Shown piece after piece: positions 1-13,022 of a stretch of DNA of 64,000 nucleotides. The DNA is from Phragmites australis (taxonomy: Eukaryota > Streptophyta > Magnoliopsida > Poales > Poaceae). How positions within the stretch are numbered: position 1 is the stretch's first letter; each line of letters opens with the position of its first letter. The notes beneath the pieces were generated by a model that did not search any database, had not been told where the DNA came from, and saw only the letters and a program-made list of their open reading frames with translations. The translations under genes were made by a program, and so were the position numbers. The DNA is taken from the NCBI RefSeq assembly GCF_958298935.1, contig NC_084942.1, positions 1,123,501-1,187,500 of the forward strand, written 5' to 3'.

Positions 1-388
1 GAAGCTAGGTGTAAATTAAAATGACTCCTACCATCAAATCAGCTTCATCATCCACTTCATACTACGATCAAAATCAGCTTCATCACCCACTTCGTACTCA
101 CTCATACGGGTGGAGGAAGAAAAAGATGAAAAAGGAAACCGGTAGGTACAGACAATCGACTCAACACTCTTCTCGTCATCGTCGTCGTCTTCTTCTTCTT
201 TTGACGGCAGGCAGGCACGGTGGGAGATGGAGACGAAGCTAGCTAGGTGCGTGTCATTCTCCGTCTCCGATGAGAGGTGTCCATCTGAATGAATATGATA
301 CTACTATGCTGACGCTGACGCTGACGCTGAATTGAAGCTAGGCCCGATCGATCGATCGATCGATTTGTCTCTGCGGCCTTGGTAGTTA
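1..388. other. 3' flank of the first LOR gene
   Basis: No gene is seen. This should be the 3' UTR and downstream region of the minus-strand LOR gene that ends at 389. It holds two microrepeats: about four GACGCT-type units at 308-331 and a CGAT run at 344-364. Confidence 0.5.
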
Positions 389-1057
389 CTACGCCGACCA
401 GGTCCTGCGCAGCAACGAGCGCGCCGAGCCGCCGAACATCTCGTCGAGGGTGATGACGAGGCCCATGGCCAACGGCGCGCCAAGGCGGGGATCCGCAACC
501 AGCCGGAACACGTCGTCCCCAACGGACTCCTTCCGCCGCACCTCGGCCACCGCGTTCCCGTGCGCGTCGCGCACCGCGCAGGCCCGCCGGCCGTAGGATC
601 CCTCCACCACGTACGCCTCGGTGGAAGAGATGCTCGAGCCCTGCACCTGCAGGGGAGTGACGTGCGCCAGCGCCTTGGACGCGCGGAGGCTGACGCGGCG
701 GCGGACGGAGAGGAGCGGCTTGGCTTTGGCTTTGTCTGCTGCTGCGGCGTCGCCGTCGTAGATGACCCAGTGCTCCGCCAGGCTCAGCTTCTTGCGTCGG
801 ATGGTGAGGAGCGCCTTGCCTGCGACGTCCATGAGCACGACCTCGGCGCGCCTTCCGGAACCGTAGCTGTCGACACGGAAGGCGAGGTTGCCCTTGGCGT
901 CGAAGACGGTGAAGCCGTCGCAGTTGAAGAGCAGCGACTTGCGCCACACCGTCAGCACCGTGGGCTGTTCTTCCTCCACTGACGCCGCTCTGCTAGTGCT
1001 ACTGCTGGTGGTGGCGGGCTCTGGCACGCCGGCGTTGCTGGGGTGCACCTTCGCCAT
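389..1057 (-). CDS. LURP-one-related (LOR) protein, intronless
   Basis: This 222-residue ORF matches the plant LOR (DUF567) family, which has a tubby-C-terminal-like beta-barrel fold. In Arabidopsis the founder LURP1 is linked to pathogen response; the biochemical role is unknown. A low-complexity Ser/Thr-rich lead (residues 1-30) precedes the signature VWRKSLLFNCDGFTVFD (about 37-53) and FRVDSYG (about 60-66). LTIRRKKLSLAEHWVIYDGD lies near 84-103, and the C-terminal GDDVFRLV segment is followed by a hydrophobic helix (about 186-213). The length is normal for the family. Unlike the two paralogs at 34 and 43 kb it has no intron, and its RRK|KLSL junction matches their intron position. A TATA box lies about 110 bp upstream, which supports this start. 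The exons are very GC-rich, as is common in grass genes. Confidence 0.93.
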   Translation of the reverse strand: MAKVHPSNAGVPEPATTSSSTSRAASVEEEQPTVLTVWRKSLLFNCDGFTVFDAKGNLAFRVDSYGSGRRAEVVLMDVAGKALLTIRRKKLSLAEHWVIYDGDAAAADKAKAKPLLSVRRRVSLRASKALAHVTPLQVQGSSISSTEAYVVEGSYGRRACAVRDAHGNAVAEVRRKESVGDDVFRLVADPRLGAPLAMGLVITLDEMFGGSARSLLRRTWSA

Positions 1058-1166
1058 CTCTCCTCCTCCTCCTCCTCTGTTTGTTTGCTTCCCTCCCGGC
1101 GAGGCCTGTGCGTGATTGCAGCTTGGATCTATCGGAGGTGGAGGAGTTTGTGGGCGAGGCGTGGGG

Positions 1167-1174
1167 AATTTATA
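1167..1174 (-). promoter_or_regulatory. TATA box of the first LOR gene
   Basis: Read on the minus strand this is TATAAATT, about 110 bp upstream of the ATG at 1057. It predicts a start site near 1135-1145 and a 5' UTR of roughly 80-90 nt. Confidence 0.6.
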
Positions 1175-3529
1175 CCGCCGTGGATTGGCATTGGCTGGGG
1201 GGAGCTGGGTACGTGGGCGGCGAGAAATGAGCTGACGCGGCCGCGCATCGCCATCTCATGGCATGTGGGTGGTGCCGGTCTCGGGAGACCCCGCCTCCTC
1301 CTGACCAAGGAGCGAGCGAAATGACCTCATCCTCACTATTTAAAAAATACGAGGTGATCCTAAAGCTTTGACGTGGTCTGCTCCCCTTTCCCGCGCCCTC
1401 CCGTCCGTCTGGGCCATGTCGTGTGCACACATCCAGGCCTGTGCGCGCCCGTCCTGGTCTACTCCCGGCCACAGCCCACCTGCCCTGTAACCTAGCCGCA
1501 TTTTTTAATCATCATGCACTAATCAGGTGCATGCATGCCTTCTCCATGTTGGACCATACTACCTCCAGCATGCATCCATCTCTTTTTCCTATTTCTATAT
1601 TCAATAGCACACGCATGTACGCTATAGAATATTTTTTTCAGCCAGACTCGACGCTTCGATCAAAGACTGTACCTTATGTGTATGTCTCGTAACGCATTTC
1701 AACTCTACCACATTGTAAATTGTACGTCTCTCGTGTGTAAGTCTCATGATGTAATCATCTTTATGTGATCTACCTTCCCCTCCTACGCTCTTCCGTATGG
1801 GTTCCGTAGCCTCTGTTCTGAGTCCTGCACACTCTCGTAGCTTCACATGTCCTCCTATATAAGTTTCTTGTGCTCCGCATCTAACATGCAAAGCAAGTGT
1901 ACCTAACTAGTCAGGATATAATTCCTGGGAGACTTAATCCATTTTCGTCACACTACTGAACATCCTCTCAAAGTTACTCTTGATAATGCACATCGAGACG
2001 GTCGGCAATGGTCGAAAAAAAGAATTGAAAGTTTGTGATAACGGAATAGTAAACGTTGCGAATAAAGTTGTTGCCTCAAAGTAACAGGATCACGAACTGC
2101 AATAACGGTTTTTTCCCCGTTATATACAATCCTTTTTTATTTCAACTTTTCTGATAAAAATAAACACTTGCCCACTAGATATTCAATTTTGACTCTTTTG
2201 ACCACGCCAAGGTCCACTGGCTATGTAAATGAGCTACCTTTGTCAAAGCTTTGGCCACGCCACAACCCATGCTCGTGGCTACATAGGCTGCTACGCCAAG
2301 ACTCATGGCCTGACCAAAAGATTAAAATTTAAAAAATTAGCGGGCTGGAGTTTATTTCTAAAATGTTAGTTAAAAGAGGTTTTAAAATAGAGCGATGCTA
2401 TTTATCAGTGCCTGAAAATATAGTTCTATTTAGGTAACTTGTGTAGACTATCCAATCTTGATCCAATACCTATGCACCTTTCTTCTTCCTCAGTGTTTCT
2501 TCTTCCAAACACATATTATGCTTCTTTCTCATGGCGTGCATCTTGTTCCCTCGCCTCTCGTCCTCCTCCACCCATCTCTAGCAGTGCTCCTACCATCGCC
2601 CGCCGTCTTGCTAACCCGCCGTCCTTGCCTCTCCCGCCCTGGCATTGGCCCAATGACTATCCTCTGCCGCCCACGACCGGCTGCGCTCCCACCACTTCAC
2701 CCCATGCATGTCTCTTCCGCTGGGCCAATCTCCTTCCCCAGAACCTTTTGTAATTCCGGTGACGAAGAAGCCCTCTCTCCAAAATCAACCCCTCTAACCC
2801 TCTAGTGTTCTTCGCCACCTGAACAAACCTCCTAAATTTCATTTGAAATTTAAGAGGCGTGTATGTAAAAATAATAAATCATGATATACTTACACATACT
2901 CCACTAAAACTGTCACATTAAACATGAGAATTTGATATCCCCTGCTATAAACAGTACGAAAGGTCAAGCACGTAGCCAGCAGAGAGAGTCCAGAAAAGAA
3001 CAGAAAATGTGTTCAAGGTGGCAACTCGATCGTTTTTGTTTGGTATACAGCACTCGCAGAATTTCCTTGCTATAATTTGATCCAGGATCATGGATGCTGC
3101 TTTAAGCTTTCTCTTGAGTCCTTGGTAACGCGTGTATGGAGTGAGGCATGGCAATGGCGAAGCGTACTTGGATTGTGATAGACTCGTTAAGCGTACTTGG
3201 ATTGTGATAGACTCGTTCTTTCTTCAGCTGTTGTTACTTGATCACCATCATCGTTGGAGCGTTGGAGTTTCATTCTAATCCCATATCTATCTTTTTAAAT
3301 TTGTTCCTTTCTTGCTTTGATTTTTTTTCCTTTGATCAACCCATCATGCACGCACCAAGGCCTATCTTGATATATATTACTTTTGCAGTAGTCTACCATA
3401 CCATGTTTGAACCGTTCCATGATTGGCCTACATATGTATACCGGTTCTTTTTTATTACATGATAAAGCATACGGACACACCACTATACATACCACACTTA
3501 CTCATGTATACCAATTGATTTGCTATACC
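1175..3529. other. Intergenic, no gene recognised
   Basis: No coding sequence with recognisable domains is seen. The segment 2440-2800 is pyrimidine-rich and gives long but unconvincing ORFs. A perfect 29-bp tandem duplication occupies 3160-3217. The remainder is AT-rich. Confidence 0.5.
3160..3217 (+). repeat. 29-bp perfect tandem duplication
   Basis: The unit at 3160-3188, beginning AAGCGTACTTGG, is repeated without change at 3189-3217, which suggests a recent slippage event. Confidence 0.9.
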
Positions 3530-4801
3530 TACTATGTGAAAAATAGATAAAAAGAGATACAAAATTAATAGTCGTAATATGATCCGTCACTTATGATAAT
3601 AATGATGAATCATAGTTATAACCCGTCATTTATAATTAGTCATAAGTGACATGTCATCTTAGACTAGTCATAAGTAACGTGTCATCCTAAACCAGTCATA
3701 AGTGACAGGTCAGGTTATGCCCTGTCACTAATGACCAACTCATCAGTGACGGATCATTCTAGAGAGTCATTAGTGATAGGTCAAATTCCGACTTGTCACT
3801 AATAACTAGTTTGATAAAACAGAGCAGATGAAGGAATTTACTTAATCAATCATTAGATATATTAGTCAATTAATTCCTACCACAACTTACTTATTTTTTT
3901 ATATAGTAAATATGTACATAGCATGATGCTATATTTTTTTATTTTTCTCTTATATTTTCTCACTTCAGTAGCATTAGAATAGAAACTATTGTACATTTTT
4001 GCTCAAGTTTGATGTAAGGGGTGACGGCTATGGACACAAACGTGTGTTCCGAAAACGGTGTCAAAACTTTAGGGGGCGAGAACTCAATCTTCTAGGCTAT
4101 TTTTGGCCTCGAAAATTTCATGAACCTGATAGTATTAGGAAGAAACGGATGTAATTTTTTCTAAAAATGTACATAGAGTCAAAAAAAACATCAAATCATA
4201 GTTTATATGCAAAAGTTATGCGTATTTTACTGAAGGTCAGTCCGAGTCACCTATTTGGTAACATGTTCTTAGATGATAGGTCATAACAATGACCCATCAC
4301 CTAATCAGTCATAGGTGACAGGTCACAGTTATGACCCGTTACCAATGATCTTCGGCACTGAAGGTTGTAGGATAAAATATCCGCTTCCATTCACAACAAT
4401 GTGATAGCTGAGGGGGTAAGGGGTATGCACACGAGGGGAGGTCGCGTGTTCGATTCCCATAGAATGCGAAGACTGAAAGCGGTTTGAAAAATAGTGTGAC
4501 TTGTGGGTATATGTGATGGGCTTTGTGTTGGGTGTCTCGGGTGAAAAGATATATTTTTTAAAAAATTTTCATGTCAAAAAAGTAAAAAAGTCATAAGTGA
4601 CTGATCACTGTTACGAACTGTCACTTTTAAACTTCATAAGTGATGGATCAATTTATAATCCATCACCTATTATAGAGTTGGTGACAAATCATAACCCATC
4701 ACTAATAATGACTTATCAGTAACACGTTTAAGATAACATATACGGGACTGTCGCTTGTAACGATTACCACGCGTCACATATAACCTTTTTTTCACGTAGT
4801 G
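3530..4801. mobile_element. Non-autonomous CACTA (En/Spm-type) transposon
   Basis: The ends are inverted: TACTATGTGAAAAATAG at the left, and CACTACGTGAAAAAAAG when the right end is read on the minus strand. The left end thus has a first-base C-to-T change from canonical CACTA. A perfect 3-bp target duplication, ACC, lies at 3527-3529 and 4802-4804. The interior holds many subterminal repeats around GTCATAAGTGAC and GGTCA in both orientations, as is typical of CACTA transposase-binding arrays. It is 1272 bp long and no transposase ORF is present, so it would depend on an autonomous relative. Confidence 0.88.
4405..4465 (+). repeat. tRNA-like A-box/B-box segment inside the CACTA element
   Basis: TAGCTGAGGGG (4405-4415) fits a pol III A box and GTTCGATTC (4448-4456) fits a B box. 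The two lie about 33 bp apart, as in tRNA genes and tRNA-derived SINE heads. I cannot fold it into a full cloverleaf, so it may be a SINE relic or a chance match. Confidence 0.3.
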
Positions 4802-6189
4802 ACCTCATGTCCAAATAGGATATACGACATGCTTGTCTTAAGTGAAATAGGTATAGAAGTTGTAAATTGCACTACGGATGATGAGAAACACAGCAAGATT
4901 AGTGATTTTCCACCGCCCGTTTTCATTTGCGAGTGGTCGATGATTTGTAATTTTCTTATGAAGTATCACATATTATGGGAAACAAGTTTGTTGGTAATTA
5001 TGTTATTCATGTTTTGTTAAATTATCAGGAAAGAGACAAATTATAGTAGAAAAATTATCGGCTACTCAAGAAATAATACTATAGAGTAATTAAAACTGTT
5101 GGCCACTCGTAAATAACAGTGAGTAAAAACTGAAACTCTAGTTGTGAAAGGAAGTTAGAAAAAAAGTAGCTAGTCCTGGTTGAGGTTAACTACTCGTGCT
5201 TTAAACATTGTGCAACTCTCTGGAGGCCAAGTATGAGGATTTATTTGACAGAGTTTGTAGAGCTGTTTTTTTTACTAGAATCAGTGGAAGCTCTGTTAAA
5301 TAACAGTTTTTAACTTTTAGTTTTTTTAAGAATTCGTGAGAGTGATTTTCTAAAATGAACTAGAAACCATGAAGCTGAAAAAAATAACTTCACATGATTC
5401 ACTTCCCGTACAGAATCACTTCCTCCTAATATTTTATTTTAGAAAATCATTTTCAGTTACAGAATTACTTACTCTAAAGAAACACTCACCGCTGAAAATT
5501 TAGATCAGAGAGAACTCTATTAATATTCTCTGAATATATAATAAGCACTATACAGTAAAAAAGCACTAAATATAAGCATTTAGTTGACGGAACACGACAG
5601 TGTACGGGTGACGCCCACCAACCGAAGACAGGGGCATGCATCGCAGTTACGTGATAAAAGAAACAAAATGGTATTATATATTACTTCCTACGATAATCGC
5701 TGGTCGTTTTTCCTGTTCCATGATTGATGGTGCCCTCAAAATTCTGCTACTTCTTTCTCTGTATATGCATGGATGCAGATCTTAGCATATCCGGTATTAC
5801 GAAAAATATTTGACAAAGCACTATCTTGTCTTAGCTTATCCTGTACTTCCTTCTGTGGTATGCATGGATATAATTTATTGAGTTGATCCCTTAATAAGCT
5901 GGTCACCTGTTCTATTAGATGCAAAATTCTCCTCTCGATGAACCGATCCAATATGATCTACTTGCAGACTGATCCTCAGTTATTTTGGCTAAGGTGCGCT
6001 AGCTTTAGTTTGGACGAAGGTGCACGGTGAAGATGATGGAACAGAGGCTGGATCCATCCATCGATCCATCGGCGCCATCGTCATCTACTATGATATTAGA
6101 GCTGAGTTTGATCAGCTGTTAATTTTAATTGGCTTCGTGATTTGCAGGTGACAATGGAGAAATAGGGAAAGATCTCTTTTTTTTTTTAA
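4802..6189. other. Intergenic, with a decayed MITE
   Basis: No gene is recognised. The stretch includes a MITE-like copy at about 5238-5512. The segment 5640-6120, upstream of the copia gag remnant, resembles neither the LTRs in this window nor a coding sequence. Confidence 0.45.
5238..5512. mobile_element. Decayed Tourist-like MITE (same family as 47185-47472)
   Basis: The interior aligns with the element at 47185-47472. Shared blocks include GTGATTTTCTAAAATGAACT, the segment around TTCACTTCCCG, TATTTTATTTTAGA and the CAGAGCTG-like left part. The terminal repeats have eroded, so the ends are approximate. Confidence 0.6.
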
Positions 6190-6229
6190 GGTCGTGACTT
6201 TTCGTACTGAAAGGTGCGTATAAGGAAGT

Positions 6230-7960
6230 GTTATATGGGAGATTGTAGACTCTAATTACGAAATTCCTATTATTCGCATTTTTCAGACCCAGATTGAACA
6301 ATATGAATCTAACAACAAAGCTAGAAATATATTGTTCACTAGCCTGAGTCATAATGAGTTTGATAGAGTTCAATTTCTCTGTACAGCTAGAGAGATCTGA
6401 TCTATTCTTAGTTTCTTTCATGAAGGAACCAAACGGATAAAGGCTCGGCGTCAGAGCACGTACAATCAGGAATATCAGATGTTTGTGTAGAGCCTTGGAG
6501 AGTCTTTAGATTCTATGTTTGTTGAATTTGATGAAATTATTAGCAATCTTAGATCCACTGGGGTTTTACCTTATTCTGATAATAAGAGAGCGATTAAACT
6601 TCTTTATACTCTTGAACGTAACATATGGGAAGTAAGATCTCTAGTATTGAGGAGTTATTCAGTTATGACACATTGACTTATGATGAGCAAGCTAAAATCC
6701 ACAGAGATAGCCAAAACGGCTAGAATATGTCTAGAAAACTCACTGTCTCAAAACATAGCATTGATTTCAGGATCTAATATTGGTAGTCATGCTGGAGTTA
6801 TTTTTTCTTGTGCTAACCCCTCAACTTGTAGATTTGCTTTGTCTTCTTTAGTCTCTATTACAGAGGAACAGGTGGATGTGCTTAATGATGAGGATCTTGC
6901 ATTGATCGTGAAGAAGTTCATCCGCTTCTACAACAACATAAGAAACCAAAGAAGAGGCAATGCTCAAGGATGCTTCGCGTGTGGAGACCCTGATCATTTC
7001 AAGGTGGTCTGCCCTAAGCTCAAAAATGGGAAGACCGCAACCACGACTACAACAACCACAAGAAGAACAACAAGTCATTACTCAAGAACTGTGACAAGAT
7101 GGTTAAGAAGGCGGCCAAGGTGGCGTCACGGGCTTTTGTGGCGGCTCTTAGCGACATCGACACATTCTCAAGTGAGGATGAGAGCTCAAAGGAGAAGGAG
7201 CATACCGTGAAGAACAAGGACTTCACCGGCCTTTGCTTCATGGTGGACGACAATGACAATGACCCCGAGCTTAATCCCTCTGAGGTATTGCCTTCCTACG
7301 ATCATCTTTCTGCTGATATTGATACCTTGAATGATGCTCTTGTTAGCTATGATAGTTTACTTAAGAAAGCAGTTTGTGAGTTGAAGGAGTTTAGGCCTAG
7401 GTATGAGTCTGTGTCAATTAATGTTGCTTTGCTTAGGTCTAGGGTAAAAGATGAGGATTGTGAAAGTTGTATGGTTGTTATGACTAAACTTGCCGAGCTT
7501 TAGACTCTACATGCTTAAGTTGTCCGTCGGTTTGAGACTGCTAAGAAGAACCTCCTTGAAGAGGAATCTAGATCTACTCTTCTAGGTGCTTGCAAAAACT
7601 GTCATTTGCTCACAAAGGATGTTGAAGTGAAAGTCAAGTGCATTCAAAATCTAGAGTCTAGATTGGAGAGTGCTGAGTTTTCTAAAGATATGCAGCCAAA
7701 CTGTTCCACATGCATAGTCCTTAAGGACAAACTCAGCTATGTTAGAGGGCAGGTTTAGAAGCTCATGGCCGAGAATGAGTACCTTATTTCTCTTGTGGAG
7801 AAGTGCTCAGAAGGTAAGGGCAGACTGGATTCGATCTTGACCAAGATTAAGATGTGTACCGATAAAGCGGGTTTGGCTCACAAGTTGGGTTTCAAGAGGA
7901 TAACTTACAATGGGGTTAACAAGACTGTTTTTACCTCACCTACTACATAGAAGCTGGAAA
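6230..7960 (+). pseudogene. Copia gag, decayed
   Basis: Spread over three frames is a UBN2-type gag region (about 6270-6720), with recognisable pieces such as ARNILFTSLSHNEFDRVQF and SLDSMFVEFDEIISNLRS. It is followed by a zinc knuckle CFACGDPDHFKVVC (6971-7012), which fits CX2CX4HX4C exactly. Downstream is an acidic, coiled-coil-like C-terminal region (ORFs 7099-7503 and 7765-7950). In-frame stops occur, for example after residue SILSF-proximal CTAREI, and near 7501 and 7757. The product would have been the capsid/nucleocapsid polyprotein. Confidence 0.82.
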
Positions 7961-8539
7961 AATCTAAAGTCAATGCCATACCACAACTCATCAAGAAGAA
8001 ACCCACACCACAATCTAAGAGAGCTCCACAGCCTAAGATGAGAGCCCATGTAAGAGAGTCTAGAGTGACTGGTAGTCAAATTCTCGAGAGACGCTACCAT
8101 TGCACCTGCTGCTAGAGAGAGGGTCACCAAGTTCGGTTTTGCTTTCGCCGTAGGAGAAATGAGCGGTGTGAGTGGGAGTGGAGTACTCGAGACATGTACC
8201 ACCCCTCTTTTGGTGTACATGAGCATTTCCTCGCTCTTAGTCATGAGTTTTCAGCGTTTTTCAGTTTTCTCCTTGAGGTGGTGTCCGACGTGGATCTTAC
8301 CATGATTTATATGGTTTTGCTCCATGTGTCATAGGCTTTGAGTCATAGTGTTTTGGTAGCCCACACTTTACTCGTCGTGGTGTCTACCCCTAGCGTGCTA
8401 GTTCTGATTTGCATGCATATGCTCTTACTGCTTCTGGATGGATGACTCTGTACTGGATTCTCAAGAGGTTTTTGACTAACCCTCGTACCGAGCCATCCAC
8501 CCACTGTTCTTCTCATATGTGGGTGGCAGGCGGAGTCCT

Positions 8540-11500
8540 GGAGAACAAGTGGTTCATCGACTCCGGTTGTTCGCGTCATATGACCAGAGATGCATCATGT
8601 TTCTCCAGCCTTACCCCGATGAAACGACACAAGTACATCATATTCGGGAATGATAGAAAGGGAAGAGTGAAGGTCAAAGGTATGGTAAAGGTGAATGAGA
8701 GTTTTACTCTTAAAGATGTGGCTTTGGTGGAGCATCTGGGATACAATTTGTTTTCTGTATCTTTGTTGTTGGATGAGGACTTGGAAGTGCACTTCATCTC
8801 GATTTCTTATGCCTTAGACGCTTTGGTTTGTCAGATTTCTCGAATTGGGAGAGTTTTTGGAGCCAATTTATCTGAGTTTTATAGTTCTTCTCGGTGTTTA
8901 TTTGCACAACCTTCTTCTGAGCTTTGCATGTGGCATAGGATGTTAGGGCACATGAGTTTTGATTTGCTCTCACAGTTGAGTGCCCTAGGCTTGATCTGAG
9001 GATTTCCTAAGTTCAAGTTTGAGAAGAACCTTATGTGTGCTCATTGTCAGCATGACAAGATGGTTGCTGCCTCTCACCCACCAGTCAATCCACTGATGAC
9101 TGAACAACTGGCAGAGGTTCTCTATATGGACACTGTTGGTTATTCCCTAGTTCGTTCACTGGGTGGGAAGTGGTATGTACTTGTCATTATTGATGACTAC
9201 TCTCAATACTCTTGGGTCTTCTTTCGTGAGCAAGGATAAAGTGTTCTCACACTTTTGGAGCTTAGCTTTGAAATTATTCAAAGAACTCCTTGGTGCATTG
9301 AAAGCAATTCGCAGTGATAATGGTACCGAGTTCAAGAACTATCTCTTTGATGCTTTCTGTCTTGAACATAGCACTAAGCATTAATTTTCTGTCTCACGCG
9401 TTCCTCAACAAAATTGCATGGTTGAAAGGAAGAATCGAACTTTGGTTGAGATGGTTAGGACGATGCTTGATGAGCATAGGACTCCTAGAAAGTTTTGGGC
9501 AGAGGCTATTAGCACAGCTTACTGTATCTCCAATTGGATTTTTTTGCACTCGATTTTGAATGTGGCTTTTATAAGTTGCACTTTGGGAGAAAGCCAAAGG
9601 TTTCTCACTTGAGAGTATTTGGATGTCGTTGCTTCATTCTAAAGCGTGAAAATTTTGACAAGTTCAAGTCTTGTTCTTTCGATGGGATTTTTTTGTGTTA
9701 TTCTCTTCATGGTCATTCTTACAGGGTTTATAATCTTGACAATAACGCTATCACAGAATCCTGTGATGTGACCTTTGATGAATCAATCCTTTGTTCTAGT
9801 ACGCGTGTGCAGGTGACCAAGAGATTGGTGAAAGCATCTTTATAGATGGCAACCTTCTAGCTATTAGTAATGATGAGGATGATCCACTACTTCCTGCTAT
9901 CACACTGGCTTTAGAGCTGGCTCCTCCTTCTTCTACACTAGCAGAGGGTCCTACAGCCTCTATTTCCTCTTCAGCTGCTTTCGGGCCTTCACCAGCAACG
10001 CTTGAGTGGTAGATTATCTCACAACGTGAAGCTCCTCAACACATTCAACGGAGACATCCCCCACAATTGATGATCGGTGACTTTGGTGAAAGGGTAATGA
10101 AGTCCAAATCTACTCAACATGCTCATTTAACTGATTCTGTATTTGTTGCTTCTTTTGAGCACATGATGTTAGACACGCTTTTTCTAATTTAAATTGGGTC
10201 AATGCCATGCATGAAGAACTAGAAAACCTTGAGAGGAACCAAGTTTGAGCCCTTGTAGAGCTACCCCCAAATATCCATACCATACACACCAAATGGGTTT
10301 TAAAAAACAAGTAGGTGGAGGATGGGTGTGTAGTTAGAAACAAAGCTAGACTTGTGGCCCGGGGTTTCACTCAGATAGAGGGGATAAACTTTGGAGAGAC
10401 CTTTACACCAGTAACTAGACTAGAAGTCATTATGATCCTCCTTGCATTTGCTACATCTTAGGGTTTCAAATTGTACCAAATGGATGTCAAAAGTGCTTTC
10501 ATAAATAGATTCATAGAGGAAGAGGTGTATGTCAAGCAACCCCTAGTTTCGAGCACCACAAACACCCACATTGATTATACAAGCTTCAAAAGATTTTGTA
10601 TGAGCTTAAGCAGGCGCATAGGGCTTGGTATGATAGGCTTAAGTCCTTCTTGTAAGAGTATGTGTATGTGATGGGTCAGTCAATAAAACATTGTTTACCC
10701 TTAGGCATGGTAATGACTTTCTATTTGTTCAAATATACGTGGATGATATAATTTTTTGTGGCTCTTCTCATGCACTTGTGGCCAAGTTTGTTAGAAACTA
10801 TGAGCAGAGAATTTAAGATGTCGATGATGGGCGAGCTCAACTTCTTCTTTAGACTTCAAATAAAGCATTGCAAGCAAGGTACATTCGTCCATTAGACGAA
10901 GTATACCAATGATCTATTGAAGAAGTTCAACATGAGCGATGCGAAGCCCTTGGCGACATCGATGGCTACCTCGACCATACTTGATCCGAATGTAGATGGT
11001 GAGGTGGTAGACCTGCGCGTGTACAGGAGCATGATTGGCTTCCTCCTATATCTGACGACGACAATACCCGACATTCAATTTGTCGTTTGCTTGTGTGCTC
11101 GCTTCCAAGCATCACAAAGGACCTCTCACCGTCAAGCGGTGAAGCGCAACTTTAGGTATCTCAAACACACTCTTGAGTATGATCTTTGGTTTTCTGCATC
11201 TTCTTCGCTTTCCCTTTAAGATTTTTCGGATGCCTACTTTATTGGTTGTAGAATTGATAGGAAGAGTACCTCCAATACTTGTCATTTCTTAGGTACCTCT
11301 CTTATTTATTGGTCTACTCGTAAGCAATCTAGTGTTGTGCAGATAACTGCTGAAGCTGAATATGTTGCTGCCACTAGTTGTTGTTTTCAGATTTTGTGGA
11401 TGGTTGCTACTTTGAGAGATTTTGGGTTATCCTACAAGAGTGTGCCACTTTTGTGTGACAACACTAGTACCATAAGCTTATCCAATAACTCAATCCAATA

Positions 11501-11690
11501 CTTCAGAACAAAACACATTGATGTGATATTCCACTTTTTGCAAGACCATAATGAGAATGGAGACATTGACTTGAGATACATAGACACCCAACACCAGATT
11601 GTCGACATCTTCACCAAACCTCTAGATGCATCCAGGTTTGCTTTTCTGATGGGAGAGCTTGTAGTGTGTCACCCCAATGGCATTATGTGA
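8540..11690 (+). pseudogene. Copia pol (protease-integrase-RT-RNase H), decayed
   Basis: The protease motif WFIDSGCSRHMT starts near 8550 with catalytic Asp at 8559. The GAG-pre-integrase piece is LCMWHRMLGHMSFDLLS (about 8920-8975). Integrase acidic residues are visible in LYMDTVGY (9121) and SDNGTEF (about 9313), and VERKNRTLVE holds the third acid (about 9421). RT shows YQMDVKSAF (10472) and the YVDD box (about 10737). RNase H shows AEAEYVA (11347) and ends with FTKPLDASRF before the stop at 11690. At least six stops or frameshifts break the frame, so no functional polyprotein is possible. Confidence 0.9.
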
Positions 11691-13012
11691 GGGGGAATTA
11701 TCTTTGTACATACTCTATTTTACTGTTATTGCATTTGCATTGCATCTCATCTTATAAGATAATCATATTTGTTGAGCTTTGACTTATATGTATTTAGCAT
11801 TTTCAATTGCTAGTCTTGAATTTGAACTAAGTTGAGTAGTTGTGTGGAGCAACCTTTTAATTTTAGGCTCCTCTTGATTCTTTGACATGAAATATTTCAA
11901 GCAAGCTAGCTTTCCTAAATATGATATTTGGTAATTTTATGAATCATGTAGACTATGAAATGCTACATTTTTTATCACCATATTCGTAATTGCTTTGTCT
12001 TAGTCAATGCTTATATTAAGACTAGTTTGATGAATATTTGCTCTAGGCTTGGTTCAAGATAATAGATTGGGGAACATTGCACTATATTTTCTATCTTTAT
12101 CAAATATATAGCTCATGATAGAACCTTGGGGAACATGTGTTCCTTGTATCACAAGAACACTAATAGACTTGATCTCGTGAAATCTTGATAATTTGTGCCA
12201 ATTGAACAATCAAGTTTTTTGTGCTAAGATGTGATCCAATACGGTTGTGTTGAAGCCTCGAGGTGTCTGTCGTACCCAGTCGTGCGACACTTCATTTGCA
12301 TAAGAGACAACTTGAGGATAAAATAAATTTAAAAAATGTGCATAAATATTCTATTTTTAATCATTTGATCTAACTAAGTCTTGATTTCATATATGAGAGT
12401 TTGCAAAGCCTACTGTCATGAATACTTATTTGCCTAGTTCGATATTGCAGTTTGCTAGTTCTTAATGCTTGTATTGCTTCGACACGAGTGGATGCTTATG
12501 TGGTGGTTCCTTTTAACATGATTCGGTTATGTGAACTTAAATGCACCAAAAATTATTCAGGATTAGCTTGTAAAGTTTCATGCTCTTATGTCACTGTCTC
12601 CTTTTAAACCTTTTATGCGATTGTGAGCTCCACATTTTACTCTCTATAGCCCTTTGATGTTTATAACCTTTGTAAATCCTTTGTGGTATACTTGTGGAAG
12701 CTCATTAGGATTGCATGTTCATGCATTGTATGGTCTTTTATCCTTGATGTTTGCATTGCCAAAGGGAGAGAAAATAATAAAATATGCACTAAATCATAAA
12801 GAAGAATCTTGCATAATAAAAATTGTGCATTCATCAAGTGAGAGTTTTTGTTTTTAGCTTGTCTTTGCTTCTCTTCGGGCTAATGCAATCTTTCTTATGC
12901 CAAGTGACATCTTTTACTCTTTCTTGAGTTTTTTTTTCACTTGGATGAGCTTCTTTTGTTGAAGTTTTCAAACTAAAATATTTGTACTTTGAGAGTTGTC
13001 AATGCACTCATC
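11691..13012 (+). other. Spacer between copia pol and 3' LTR
   Basis: No conserved domain is seen. SIRE-lineage elements commonly carry a long spacer, sometimes with an env-like ORF, at this place. The only ORF here (12654-12857) has no recognisable features. A purine run GAGGGGGAA follows the pol stop directly, but it is not followed by LTR sequence. Confidence 0.55.
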
Positions 13013-13022
13013 AAGGGGGAGA
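13013..13022 (+). other. Polypurine tract of the copia element
   Basis: AAGGGGGAGA directly precedes the start of the 3' LTR, where plus-strand priming would occur. Confidence 0.75.

Noticed and set aside
243..947. Long minus-strand ORF (234 codons) overlapping the first LOR gene
   Set aside because: It is an Arg-rich shadow in another frame of the GC-rich LOR exon and shows no family features.
11690..11700. Purine run after the copia pol stop as the PPT
   Set aside because: The sequence that follows is not the LTR. The LTR homologous to three other copies starts after a second purine tract at 13013-13022.
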